Shown: positions 5,770 to 13,195 of the stretch, piece after piece
Layout of the letters: each line of letters opens with the position of its first letter
Numbering within the stretch: the stretch's first letter is position 1
Origin: Deltaproteobacteria bacterium
GTDB taxonomy: Bacteria > UBA10199 > JACPAL01 > JACOUP01
NCBI GenBank assembly: GCA_030649435.1
Contig: JAUSKE010000195.1
Coordinates: 1-17,512, forward strand
Direction: 5' to 3'
Length of the DNA: 17,512 bases
Program-made: the position numbers and the translations under genes
The notes under the pieces: generated by a model
Told to the model about the DNA's origin: nothing
What the model saw: only the letters and a program-made list of their open reading frames with translations
Database searches by the model: none

Positions 5770-7004
5770 AGATCGAAGTGATCACGATCGGTGACGAGAT
5801 CCTCTCCGGAAATATTGTCGACACCAACTTCGCCTGGCTCGGGGAAAAACTCTGGTCGGCTGGCTACCAATTGCATTGGCATAGTTCGGTGCGGGACGAA
5901 CCGGAAGATATTACCAAAGCACTCCTCGCTGCAGTCGGTCGCTCCGATGTCGCCTTAGTTACCGGAGGGCTTGGGCCAACGACGGATGATATCACTTTGG
6001 AAGTCGCCGCCAAGGCGTTTGGCCTGCCACTCATCCTTCAACCGACTGCATTGCGGATGATCGAAGAACGTTTTCAGAAGATCGGCCGGGTAATGACCCC
6101 GAACAATAAGAAACAGGCGCTCCTCCCTAAGGGATCAACGATGATTTCGAACAGCGTCGGGACAGCGCCCGGATGTCAGCTCACTTTTAAAAAGACGGAG
6201 TTCTTTTTTGTGCCGGGGGTCCCCCGCGAGATGAAGGAGCAGTTTCAGGAAACCATCTTCCCCTGGATTGAGAAAAACGACAAAGAGAAGCGAAAATTTG
6301 TCCAAAAGGTTTTGCGCTGCTTTGGCAAGCCGGAGGCGACGATCGGCCAAGAGCTGGAGGGGATCAATTTGACGGGGATCGATCTCGCCTATCGTGTTTC
6401 TTTTCCGGAGATTCTGCTAAAAATCTCGGCCTGGGGAAAAACAACCACAACGATTGCCAAACGGGTCGAAGAGGTTGAGAAGGAGATCCGCAAACGGTTA
6501 GGGGTTATTGTCTATGGAGAGGGAGAAGAGTCGTTTGCCGCGGTGGTTGGCCAATTATTGGCTGCGAAGAAAAAAACAGTGGCGGTGGCGGAGTCCTGTA
6601 CGGGCGGTTTTCTAGCGAGTCTCATCACCGATGTTCCAGGAAGCTCTAATTATTTTGAGCGCGGCGTGGTCAGCTACAGTAACGAATCAAAGAGCGACCT
6701 TTTAAAAGTCCCTCCGGCGTTGATCCAGACCTTTGGGGCGGTTAGCTCCGAGGTAGCGTCGGCGATGGCGATCGGGATCCGAAAATCGAGTGGGGCGACT
6801 TACGGCATTGGTATCACCGGCATTGCCGGTCCTGAAGGGGGCTCCGCCGAGAAACCGGTAGGAACTGTTTTTATCGGCCTTTCAACGCCGGAAGGGACGG
6901 AGACAAAGGAGTTTCACTTCCCGACCCATCGGGACTGGTTCAAGCGGGTTGCGGCCTTCATGGCGTTGGATCTATTGCGGCGGCATCTTTTAAAAGTAAG
7001 TTGA
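5766..7004 (+). CDS. cinA: CinA, two-domain NMN deamidase / ADP-ribose pyrophosphatase
   Basis: CinA recycles pyridine nucleotides: the C-terminal PncC domain deamidates NMN, and the N-terminal MoCF-like (COG1058) domain can hydrolyse ADP-ribose. The 412 residues are full length. The N-domain shows IGDEILSGNIVDTN (8-21) and TGGLGPTTDD (66-75); PGVPREM follows. The C-domain has AESCTGG with Ser277 in the position of the catalytic serine, GVVSYSNESK with a conserved Lys, and GITGIAGPEGGSAEKPVGTVF. The gene starts within pgpA (ATGA) and its stop TGA lies in the TTGACA used as the likely recA -35. The cinA-recA neighbourhood is widespread and gave CinA its competence-induced name in streptococci; no competence function is implied here. 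Confidence 0.95.
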   Translation: MKIEVITIGDEILSGNIVDTNFAWLGEKLWSAGYQLHWHSSVRDEPEDITKALLAAVGRSDVALVTGGLGPTTDDITLEVAAKAFGLPLILQPTALRMIEERFQKIGRVMTPNNKKQALLPKGSTMISNSVGTAPGCQLTFKKTEFFFVPGVPREMKEQFQETIFPWIEKNDKEKRKFVQKVLRCFGKPEATIGQELEGINLTGIDLAYRVSFPEILLKISAWGKTTTTIAKRVEEVEKEIRKRLGVIVYGEGEESFAAVVGQLLAAKKKTVAVAESCTGGFLASLITDVPGSSNYFERGVVSYSNESKSDLLKVPPALIQTFGAVSSEVASAMAIGIRKSSGATYGIGITGIAGPEGGSAEKPVGTVFIGLSTPEGTETKEFHFPTHRDWFKRVAAFMALDLLRRHLLKVS

Positions 7005-7027
7005 CACCCCCGGATCGCGGATATACA
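7001..7027 (+). promoter_or_regulatory. Probable recA promoter
   Basis: TTGACA (7001-7006, overlapping the cinA stop) and TATACA (7022-7027) are separated by 15 nt, two shorter than ideal. A transcript would have a leader of about 60 nt, which contains GAGGG before the recA ATG. Seven-base arms AAAAGTA (6992-6998) and TACTTTT (7036-7042) flank the promoter. I see no known LexA box. Confidence 0.5.
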
Positions 7028-7093
7028 AAAATTCATACTTTTTTACTAACCTGGGCCAACGGGGAGCGTCGCCCGACAACAGAGGGACACACC

Positions 7094-8206
7094 ATGCAGA
7101 CACCACCGGAATCGACCAACAAAGAGAAGGCGCTCCAAACCGCGATCAGCAGCATTGAAAAACAGTACGGCAAGGGATCGATCATGCGGCTCGGCAAGAA
7201 CGAGTCGTTGGGTGTTGAGGTTGAGGCGGTTTCGACCGGTTCCCTCGGACTCGATCTGGCGTTGGGGATCGGCGGCCTGCCCCGTGGTCGTGTCGTTGAA
7301 ATCTTTGGACCAGAATCGTCCGGCAAAACAACTCTTTCGCTCCATGTGGTCGCCTCCGCCCAGAAAAAAGGGGGAGTCACTGCCTTCATCGATGCCGAAC
7401 ATGCGTTGGATGTCACCTATGCCCGAAAACTGGGGGTCAGGACGGACGACCTTTTGATCAGCCAGCCGGATACCGGCGAGCAGGCGCTCGAGATTTGTGA
7501 AATGTTGGTTCGGAGTGCGGCGGTGGATGTGATTGTGATCGATTCCGTGGCGGCCCTTGTTCCCCGATCAGAGATTGAAGGGGATATGGGGGATATGCAG
7601 ATGGGGTCGCAGGCGAGACTGATGAGCCAGGCGTTGCGCAAACTGACCGGCTCTGTTTCCAAATCCAAGACACTTTTAATTTTTATCAATCAGATTCGGA
7701 TGAAGATCGGTGTGATGTACGGGAACCCCGAAACAACGACCGGCGGGAACGCACTCAAATTTTATTCCTCCGTTCGTCTCGACATCCGTCGGATCGCCGC
7801 CATCAAACAGGCCGATCAGGTGATTGGGAACCGGACGCGGGTGAAGGTGGTGAAGAACAAGATCGCCCCTCCTTTTAAGGAAGTGGAGTTCGACATCATC
7901 TATGGTCAGGGGATCTCCCGCGAAGGGGAAGTTTTAGACTTGGCCGAGGCCCAAGGGTTGGTGGAGAAGAGCGGGACCTGGTACTCCTATAAAGATGAAC
8001 GGATCGGTCAGGGGAGAGAAAACGCCTGTGCCTACCTGAAGGAACACAAAGAGATCGTTCATTCCCTCGAAAAACAGGTCCTGGAAAAATTCGGGATTGT
8101 GCGCAAGAGCGAATCTAAAGAATCTTCCAAGGAAAAGCCAGAGATCAAGATCGATCCCAAATCAGAAATGAGCAAGAAAAAAGCGGTCGCTGAAGCGAGG
8201 GTCTAA
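7094..8206 (+). CDS. recA: RecA recombinase
   Basis: RecA coats single-stranded DNA, pairs it with homologous duplex and triggers LexA-type self-cleavage. The 370-residue protein shows Walker A GPESSGKT (72-79), the catalytic Glu in DAEHALD (100-106), Walker B VIVIDSVAAL (146-155), loop L1 near GDMGDMQMG, and loop L2 NPETTTGGNALKFY (211-224). The ATG at 7094 has GAGGG seven bases upstream and gives the usual QTAISSIEKQYGKGSIMRLG start; an in-frame TTG at 7001 belongs to the promoter. The last 30 or so residues alternate Lys and Glu (SKESSKEKPEIKIDPKSEMS), close to neutral or slightly basic rather than the strongly acidic tail of E. coli RecA. No recX follows; alaS begins 5 nt after the stop. 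Confidence 0.98.
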   Translation: MQTPPESTNKEKALQTAISSIEKQYGKGSIMRLGKNESLGVEVEAVSTGSLGLDLALGIGGLPRGRVVEIFGPESSGKTTLSLHVVASAQKKGGVTAFIDAEHALDVTYARKLGVRTDDLLISQPDTGEQALEICEMLVRSAAVDVIVIDSVAALVPRSEIEGDMGDMQMGSQARLMSQALRKLTGSVSKSKTLLIFINQIRMKIGVMYGNPETTTGGNALKFYSSVRLDIRRIAAIKQADQVIGNRTRVKVVKNKIAPPFKEVEFDIIYGQGISREGEVLDLAEAQGLVEKSGTWYSYKDERIGQGRENACAYLKEHKEIVHSLEKQVLEKFGIVRKSESKESSKEKPEIKIDPKSEMSKKKAVAEARV

Positions 8207-8211
8207 ACCGC

Positions 8212-10833
8212 TTGAACTCCTCCGAGATCCGCGAACGTTTTTTGAGTTATTTCGAAGGGCAGAGCCATACCCGCGTTGCCTCGGCCTCTCTAATCCCGGT
8301 CGGGGACCCGACCCTCTACTTTGTCAACGCCGGGATGGTTCCGTTCAAGAATGTTTTCTTGGGGATGGAAAAACGCCCCTACAGTCGGGCAACCTCATCG
8401 CAAAAATGTCTTAGGGTCTCTGGCAAGCATAATGACCTCGAAAATGTTGGTCGGACTGCGCGGCACCACACCTTCTTTGAGATGCTCGGTAATTTTTCGT
8501 TCGGTGATTATTTTAAGAAAGAGGCTTGTCGGCTTGCCTGGGATTTTTTGATCGGTGAGATGAAGATCCCGAAGGAAAAACTCTGGATCACCGTCTATGA
8601 AAAGGACGATGAGGCGGCGGAGATCTGGAAAAAAGAGATCGGCATCCCGACGGAACGGATCAAGAAGTTTGGTGACAAGGAAAATTTTTGGTCGATGGGG
8701 GAGACCGGCCCCTGCGGTCCTTGCGCCGAGATTCATTACGACCATGGCGAAAAGTACGGCTGCGGCAAAAAGAGTTGCATGGTGAATTGCGAGTGCGATC
8801 GGTACATGGAGATCTGGAATCTCGTTTTCATGCAGTACAACCGTGACGAAAAAGGAACCCTCACGCCGCTCCCGAAGCCATCGATTGATACCGGCATGGG
8901 GCTGGAGCGACTCGCCTGTGTGGTTCAGGGGAAACATTCCAATTACGGCAGCGATCTTTTTATGCCACTCATCCAGGAAGTCGAAAAACTGACCGGCAAA
9001 AAATATGGCAAAGATCCTGAAACCGATGTTTCGATCCAGGTTCTGTGCGATCATATCCGTGCCTCGACTTTTTTAATCACCGACGGGATCCAGCCCTCCA
9101 ACGAGGGGCGGGGCTACGTCCTTCGCCGGATCCTCCGCCGCGCCATCCGTCATGGCAAACTGTTGGGTCAGAAGAAACCGTTCTTCTACAAGCTCTCTGA
9201 TGTCGTGGTTCGTGAAATGGGGAAGGCATACCCGGAGATTGTGGAACAACGGGAGGTGGTGAAGAAGGTGATCGCTGGCGAAGAAGAACGGTTTCTTGAA
9301 ACGCTCGAACGGGGGCTGACGCTGATTGAAGAGGAATTTAAAAAGTTGGGGAAGAAAAAGAGTCTCCCCGGCGATGTTGTTTTTAAACTTTATGACACCT
9401 TTGGTTTTCCGATCGACTTAACGGAGCTGATTGCGGAGGAGAAAGGTCTCGCTATCGATAGGGAAGGATTTGAAAAAGAGATGGAGGCGCAGAAGAGCCG
9501 TGGAAAGAAGGCCTGGAAAGGGTCCGGCGAAAAGGGAGCGGGGGCAGTGTATCAATCTCTCCTCCAAAAAGAGTGGCGAAGCCACTTTATTGGGTACGAG
9601 CAGTTACAGGCTACTTCTCCCGTCATGGCGTTGTTGCAGGGGGATACCATTCCGTCAAAAGTTGTTTCAGGTGACGAAGTTGAGGTGATCACCGAAGAGA
9701 CTCCTTTTTATCCTGAAGGAGGAGGGCAGGTTGGGGATCATGGGTTGATCACCATGAAAAATGTCCAGCTTCAGGTACTCGATACCCAAAAACCGATCGA
9801 AGGGATCATTGTCCACCGGGCGAAGGTGATTGAAGGGACGTTGCAAGAGGGGGATTCGGTCCAGTTGGCGGTTGATCCGATTTATCGTGAAGGTTCGATG
9901 AGCCATCATTCGGCGACGCACCTTTTGCATGCGGCGCTCCGGCAGATTTTGGGGAAACATGTCCGTCAGTCCGGTTCTCTCGTGACACCACACCGGCTCC
10001 GGTTTGATTTTAGTCACTTTGAAGCGGTCGGCAAAAAGAGTTTGCAGCAGATTGAAGACCTCGCGAACGAAAAGATTCGGGCCAACCTGCCGGTGATGCA
10101 TGAATTTCTCGCCTACGACAAGGCGATTGCCCGTGGCGCGCTCGCTTTCTTTGGTGACAAATATGGCGATATCGTCCGGATCTGTCAGATGGGGGATTTT
10201 TCGACCGAACTGTGTGGTGGCACCCATGTGCGGGCGACCGGCCAGATCGGTCTCTTGAAGATCGTGAATGAATCGTCAGTCGCCGCCGGCACCCGTCGTA
10301 TCGAGGCGGTCGTTGGTTCGGAAGGGATTGCCTACCTGCGGCAGTTGGAATCGAACCTCACACAGGTCGCCCAGCTTTTAAAGAGTAGTCCCGCAGAGAT
10401 TGCCGAGAAGATTGAAAGATTAGTCGAGCAGACGAAGAAATTGGAGAAAGAGGTGGAGAAGTACAAACTTCAGGCGGCGACTGGAGGCGGGGCTGGTGGT
10501 TCAGAAAAAGTTGAAGAGCTGAACGGGACCAAACTACTCACGCTGCAAACCGATTCCACCGATGCCAAACTGTTGCGCGACCTTTCTGACAAATCGATTT
10601 CAAAAATTGTCTCCGGAGTCGCCCTGATTGTGGGGGCGGGTGATGGCAAAGTTTCTCTCATCGTTCGTGTCTCGAAAGACCTGACGACCAAGTACGACGC
10701 CGGAAAAATTATTAAGGAGTTAGCCCCAATTGTCGGTGGCTCCGGCGGTGGCCGTCCTGACATGGCCCAGGCGGGTGGTTCAAATCCGTCGGCAGTGAAT
10801 GAAGTGATCCAGAAGATGAAGAGTTTGGTCTAG
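8212..10833 (+). CDS. alaS: Alanyl-tRNA synthetase
   Basis: AlaRS charges tRNA-Ala and edits mis-charged Ser and Gly. The 873 residues are full length. The N-terminal class II core (SSEIRERFLSYFEGQSHTRV, NAGMVPFKNVFLG, RHHTFFEMLGNFSFGDYFK, ETGPCGPCAEIHYDHG) is followed by a Cys-rich insert CGKKSCMVNCECDRYMEIWNLVFMQ. The editing domain has H566-xxx-H570 (HHSATHLLH) and C668-xxx-H672 (CGGTH), the zinc ligands. The C-terminal domain ends with GGSGGGRPDMAQAGG. The start is TTG at 8212: no ATG occurs before the conserved N-terminus, and GAGG lies 11 bases upstream inside the recA tail. It ends in CTAG, shared with the stop of the convergent TPR gene. Confidence 0.97.
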   Translation: MNSSEIRERFLSYFEGQSHTRVASASLIPVGDPTLYFVNAGMVPFKNVFLGMEKRPYSRATSSQKCLRVSGKHNDLENVGRTARHHTFFEMLGNFSFGDYFKKEACRLAWDFLIGEMKIPKEKLWITVYEKDDEAAEIWKKEIGIPTERIKKFGDKENFWSMGETGPCGPCAEIHYDHGEKYGCGKKSCMVNCECDRYMEIWNLVFMQYNRDEKGTLTPLPKPSIDTGMGLERLACVVQGKHSNYGSDLFMPLIQEVEKLTGKKYGKDPETDVSIQVLCDHIRASTFLITDGIQPSNEGRGYVLRRILRRAIRHGKLLGQKKPFFYKLSDVVVREMGKAYPEIVEQREVVKKVIAGEEERFLETLERGLTLIEEEFKKLGKKKSLPGDVVFKLYDTFGFPIDLTELIAEEKGLAIDREGFEKEMEAQKSRGKKAWKGSGEKGAGAVYQSLLQKEWRSHFIGYEQLQATSPVMALLQGDTIPSKVVSGDEVEVITEETPFYPEGGGQVGDHGLITMKNVQLQVLDTQKPIEGIIVHRAKVIEGTLQEGDSVQLAVDPIYREGSMSHHSATHLLHAALRQILGKHVRQSGSLVTPHRLRFDFSHFEAVGKKSLQQIEDLANEKIRANLPVMHEFLAYDKAIARGALAFFGDKYGDIVRICQMGDFSTELCGGTHVRATGQIGLLKIVNESSVAAGTRRIEAVVGSEGIAYLRQLESNLTQVAQLLKSSPAEIAEKIERLVEQTKKLEKEVEKYKLQAATGGGAGGSEKVEELNGTKLLTLQTDSTDAKLLRDLSDKSISKIVSGVALIVGAGDGKVSLIVRVSKDLTTKYDAGKIIKELAPIVGGSGGGRPDMAQAGGSNPSAVNEVIQKMKSLV

Positions 10834-11525
10834 AGTTCTACCAGTTTCAAATACATTTTGGCGGTTGGGTTGCCCGTGTCTTTCTTCAAAACCTCTGTCC
10901 ACTGATCGATTGCCTCTTTTGATTTCTTGAGAGAGTGAAGCGTGACGCCCAGTTGGATCCGGGCGATCAGGGAATGAGGCGCCATTTTGACCGCCTCGGT
11001 CAGTTCGGCGAGTGATTCCTTCAGCGCGCCACTCTCGCGATAGGCAATCCCCAGTTTCGTCTTGATGTCAATGAATGTTGGGTTCAAAGCGAGCGCCTGT
11101 TGGTATTCGCCGATCGCCTCTTTGTAGTGGCCGATCCCTGAATAAGTATCCGCGACCGCCGCATGCATGTTGGAAAGTTTTCCCTTCATGACCGGATCAA
11201 TATTGACCGCCGTCTTCTTTCTCTTGTTGATCCGCTGGTAAAGTTCCTTTGCTTCTTTGTATTGGCCGAGGTCGTTGTAGAGTACCGAAAGATTCAAGGT
11301 TGCTTCAGTGTAATTGGGATTGATCCCGAGCGCCTCTTTAAAACAGTCGATTGCATTTTCGAAGCGACCGTCGTTGTGGTAAATCACGCCGAGCATGTTC
11401 AGCACATCGGCAAATTTGTTCCCATGCCGCAGGACCTTGAGAAAATACTGTTCGGCCTTAGGGTAATTCCTCGCCTCGTAGTACTGTTTGGCAATCTCAA
11501 AAAGTTCTTTGGTGGCTGAGTCCAT
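10830..11525 (-). CDS. Tetratricopeptide-repeat protein
   Basis: The 231-residue protein is built almost wholly of TPR helix pairs, about five or six: for example AKQYYEARNYPKAEQYFLKVL, LGVIYHNDGRFENAIDCFKEALGINPNY, LSVLYNDLGQYKEAKELYQRI, ADTYSGIGHYKEAIGEYQQALALNPTF and LGVTLHSLKKSKEAIDQWTEVL. Such repeats bind other proteins. It has no signal peptide, lipobox or membrane segment, so it is probably cytoplasmic. I placed the start at MDSATKEL (ATG 11525, AAAGG upstream overlapping the bamD stop) rather than the in-frame upstream start at 11564. It lies 13 nt after bamD and is probably in the rpoH-bamD operon, which hints at a role in envelope assembly or stress. The partner is unknown. Confidence 0.88.
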   Translation of the reverse strand: MDSATKELFEIAKQYYEARNYPKAEQYFLKVLRHGNKFADVLNMLGVIYHNDGRFENAIDCFKEALGINPNYTEATLNLSVLYNDLGQYKEAKELYQRINKRKKTAVNIDPVMKGKLSNMHAAVADTYSGIGHYKEAIGEYQQALALNPTFIDIKTKLGIAYRESGALKESLAELTEAVKMAPHSLIARIQLGVTLHSLKKSKEAIDQWTEVLKKDTGNPTAKMYLKLVEL

Positions 11526-11538
11526 GGTTACTTTACCT

Positions 11539-12291
11539 TTAGCTAACCCCCAACCGGGCCGCAAGCTTTTTTCTGTAATGGCTTGTGGGGTATCTCTTTT
11601 CGAACGCCTCCAGGGTTTCCAGCGCCTTTTGCTTATCGGAGAGCTTCAGGTAGGCGCGACCGAGGTAATAGAAGGCTTTTTCGTCCAACTTCAGGTCGCC
11701 GTAACGTTTGATGACCTCCTCAAAACGGGAAAGGGAGGCCAAATACTCGCCAGTCTTGTAATAGAACCGACCGATGTAGAAATGACGCCGACCAACACGC
11801 CCTCTGGCCTCTTCCCACTTTTCGCGGGCGACCGCTTGGTAGGGACTACCGGGGAACTGGCCGAGCAGTCCATCCAGGTAGGCGATCGAATCGTCCAAGT
11901 ATTCCTGATTCCGGTCGATCGCTTTTGGGGAAGCACGTAGGTACGAAAGGCCTGTCCGGTAGTAAACATAGTCGAGGCGGGGATGAGCCGGGTGGATCTT
12001 GATAAAACCGGCGTATGATTCAGCGGCGACAAGAAATTCTTTTTGACGAAAAGAGTTGTCGGCAATATCGATCTCCGCTTCAATCGCCTCGGGTGTCCCC
12101 GGAAAACGGCTACGGAGGAGTTCATGACATTTGGTCGATTTCTCATAATCCTCTTTGGCGGTGTAACCATCGCATTCCAATTTGGCCGAAACGGGGTCCT
12201 TTTTACCGGCCAAGAGTGGTCTTTTGGAACAACTGATGAAAAAAGGAAAGAGGAGGAGAATCCAACTAAAACGTCTCAGTCGGTGAAACAT
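11539..12291 (-). CDS. bamD: BamD-like outer-membrane assembly lipoprotein
   Basis: BamD is the essential TPR lipoprotein of the BAM complex, which folds beta-barrel proteins into the outer membrane; it acts on the periplasmic face. The 250 residues match the family. The N-terminus MFHRLRRFSWILLLFPFFIS then Cys21 is a lipoprotein signal with a relaxed lipobox (FISC). TPR-like pairs follow, including IADNSFRQKEFLVAAESYAGFIKIHPAHPRLDYVYYRTGLSY, very typical of BamD/YfiO, and the late RHFYIGRFYYKTGEYLASLSRFEEVIKRYGD. It starts 18 nt after rpoH and is followed by the TPR gene. No Shine-Dalgarno sequence is evident (CTCCTACCCTCCCTCC before ATG). A general YfiO-family TPR lipoprotein is the only real alternative. 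Confidence 0.9.
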   Translation of the reverse strand: MFHRLRRFSWILLLFPFFISCSKRPLLAGKKDPVSAKLECDGYTAKEDYEKSTKCHELLRSRFPGTPEAIEAEIDIADNSFRQKEFLVAAESYAGFIKIHPAHPRLDYVYYRTGLSYLRASPKAIDRNQEYLDDSIAYLDGLLGQFPGSPYQAVAREKWEEARGRVGRRHFYIGRFYYKTGEYLASLSRFEEVIKRYGDLKLDEKAFYYLGRAYLKLSDKQKALETLEAFEKRYPTSHYRKKLAARLGVS

Positions 12292-12309
12292 GGAGGGAGG
12301 GTAGGAGAA

Positions 12310-13077
12310 TTAAACCAAATATTCAAGGGGTGAATCATCCAGGGGAGAAAAGAAACCTTTGAGCTTGGCCTTGGTTCTTTCTTCCAGCTGTCTCGCCCTT
12401 TCGCGGGAGATACCATACAGGTTGCCGAGCTCCTGAAGCGTCATCGGTTCATCACTCATCAGCCGCTTTTCGGCGATCACCCGTTCGCGATCATTCAGCT
12501 GGGAGAGTGCCTTGGCGACTTGAACTTTAAGGGTTTTACTTTGCTCGGCCCGGCCGACCAATTCTTCCTGATTGTCAGAAGAGGGAATGAGGTCAAGATG
12601 GGTGGTCGGACTGTCGTCACTGATCGGTGTGTCCAGTGAGAAATCCCTCAAGAATGCCTTTTTCGCTTTGTCCATCTTTGAAAAAAGTTTTCTCTGGACC
12701 CGTGTCGTCCCGATCTTGACCAGACTCCAGGTTTTGAGGATGTAGTTTTGAATGGTCGCCCGGATCCACCAGACGGCGTAAGAGATCAGGCGGAACCCTT
12801 TATCCGGATCAAACTTTTTGATCGCCGTCATCAGGCCGATGTTTCCCTCCTGAACCAGGTCGGCCAGACGAGCACCGTAGGAGGCGTATTCGTAGGCGAT
12901 CTTGATCACGAAACGTAAGTTGGAGGTGACGAGGGCATGCGCTGCCTCGACATCGCCGCTCTTTTGGTAACGGGAGGCCAGGTCGAACTCCTCCTGCCGC
13001 GAAAGCAGGGGGAATCGGTTCACCTCAACCATGTAGGCGGTTAGCGAATTTTGCGGAACAGGCAGATTACGACTCAT
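12310..13077 (-). CDS. rpoH: RpoH-type (sigma-32 family) RNA polymerase sigma factor
   Basis: This sigma-70 family factor directs RNA polymerase to a stress regulon. The 255 residues contain region 1.2/2.1 (NSLTAYMVEVNRFPLLSRQEEFDLA), region 2.2-2.4 (LADLVQEGNIGLMTAIKKFD, GFRLISYAVWWIRATIQNYI, 71-112), the RpoH-box-like QRKLFSKMDKAKK at 128-140, and a region 4.2 helix-turn-helix (MTLQELGNLYGISRERARQLEERTKAKLK, 212-240). The box QRKLF supports RpoH over a primary sigma, which would also be far longer. It is about 30 residues shorter than E. coli RpoH. GGGAGAA precedes the ATG. It is divergent from htrA-clpB, themselves common heat-shock genes, and leads bamD and the TPR gene. A RpoH-like group factor with another stimulus is possible. 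Confidence 0.9.
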   Translation of the reverse strand: MSRNLPVPQNSLTAYMVEVNRFPLLSRQEEFDLASRYQKSGDVEAAHALVTSNLRFVIKIAYEYASYGARLADLVQEGNIGLMTAIKKFDPDKGFRLISYAVWWIRATIQNYILKTWSLVKIGTTRVQRKLFSKMDKAKKAFLRDFSLDTPISDDSPTTHLDLIPSSDNQEELVGRAEQSKTLKVQVAKALSQLNDRERVIAEKRLMSDEPMTLQELGNLYGISRERARQLEERTKAKLKGFFSPLDDSPLEYLV

Positions 13078-13089
13078 ACAGTTCTCCCT

Positions 13090-13103
13090 TTCTAGTTCTA
13101 GAA
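13090..13103. promoter_or_regulatory. Inverted repeat at the rpoH transcription start
   Basis: TTCTAG-TT-CTAGAA is a perfect dyad with 6-bp arms, overlapping the last -10 base and the expected start point of rpoH. A protein bound here would block the promoter, so it is a candidate operator. It does not match CIRCE (TTAGCACTC arms). Short and AT-rich, so chance is possible. Confidence 0.4.
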
Positions 13104-13132
13104 GTATAAGGATTGCCCCCCTTCATTGTCAA
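13103..13132 (-). promoter_or_regulatory. Sigma-70 promoter of rpoH-bamD-TPR
   Basis: Minus strand TTGACA (13132-13127) and TATACT (13108-13103) are spaced by 18 nt, matching 6/6 and 5/6. The predicted start near 13096 leaves a leader of about 19 nt with GGGAGAA before the ATG. This is the best housekeeping promoter in the window. Confidence 0.7.
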
Positions 13133-13156
13133 GAGGGTGGGGCGGCTGAGGGGAGG

Positions 13157-13184
13157 TTGACAATCGGCCTTGTTGCAGTATGTT
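13157..13184 (+). promoter_or_regulatory. Probable htrA-clpB promoter, leaderless type
   Basis: TTGACA (13157-13162) and TATGTT (13179-13184) are 16 nt apart, matching 6/6 and 4/6. The predicted start near 13191 lies about 5 nt before the htrA ATG, and there is no Shine-Dalgarno sequence. The TTG is in frame with htrA and should not be taken as its start. Confidence 0.5.
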
Positions 13185-13195
13185 TACCCCCAAAT

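Noticed and set aside
6992..7060. LexA/SOS box before recA
   Set aside because: I compared with the E. coli, Gram-positive, Bdellovibrio (TTAC-N3-GTAA) and Myxococcus-type boxes from memory and found no match, only a loose AAAAGTA/TACTTTT pair.
7001..7093. Longer RecA start at an in-frame TTG
   Set aside because: The TTG belongs to the TTGACA -35, and the added residues are unlike RecA; GAGGG supports 7094.
13169..13195. Sigma-32-like promoter before htrA: CTTGTTG, 12 nt, CCCCAAAT
   Set aside because: The -10 part matches well but ends right at the htrA ATG, so the transcript would start inside the gene; the -35 matches only 4/7.
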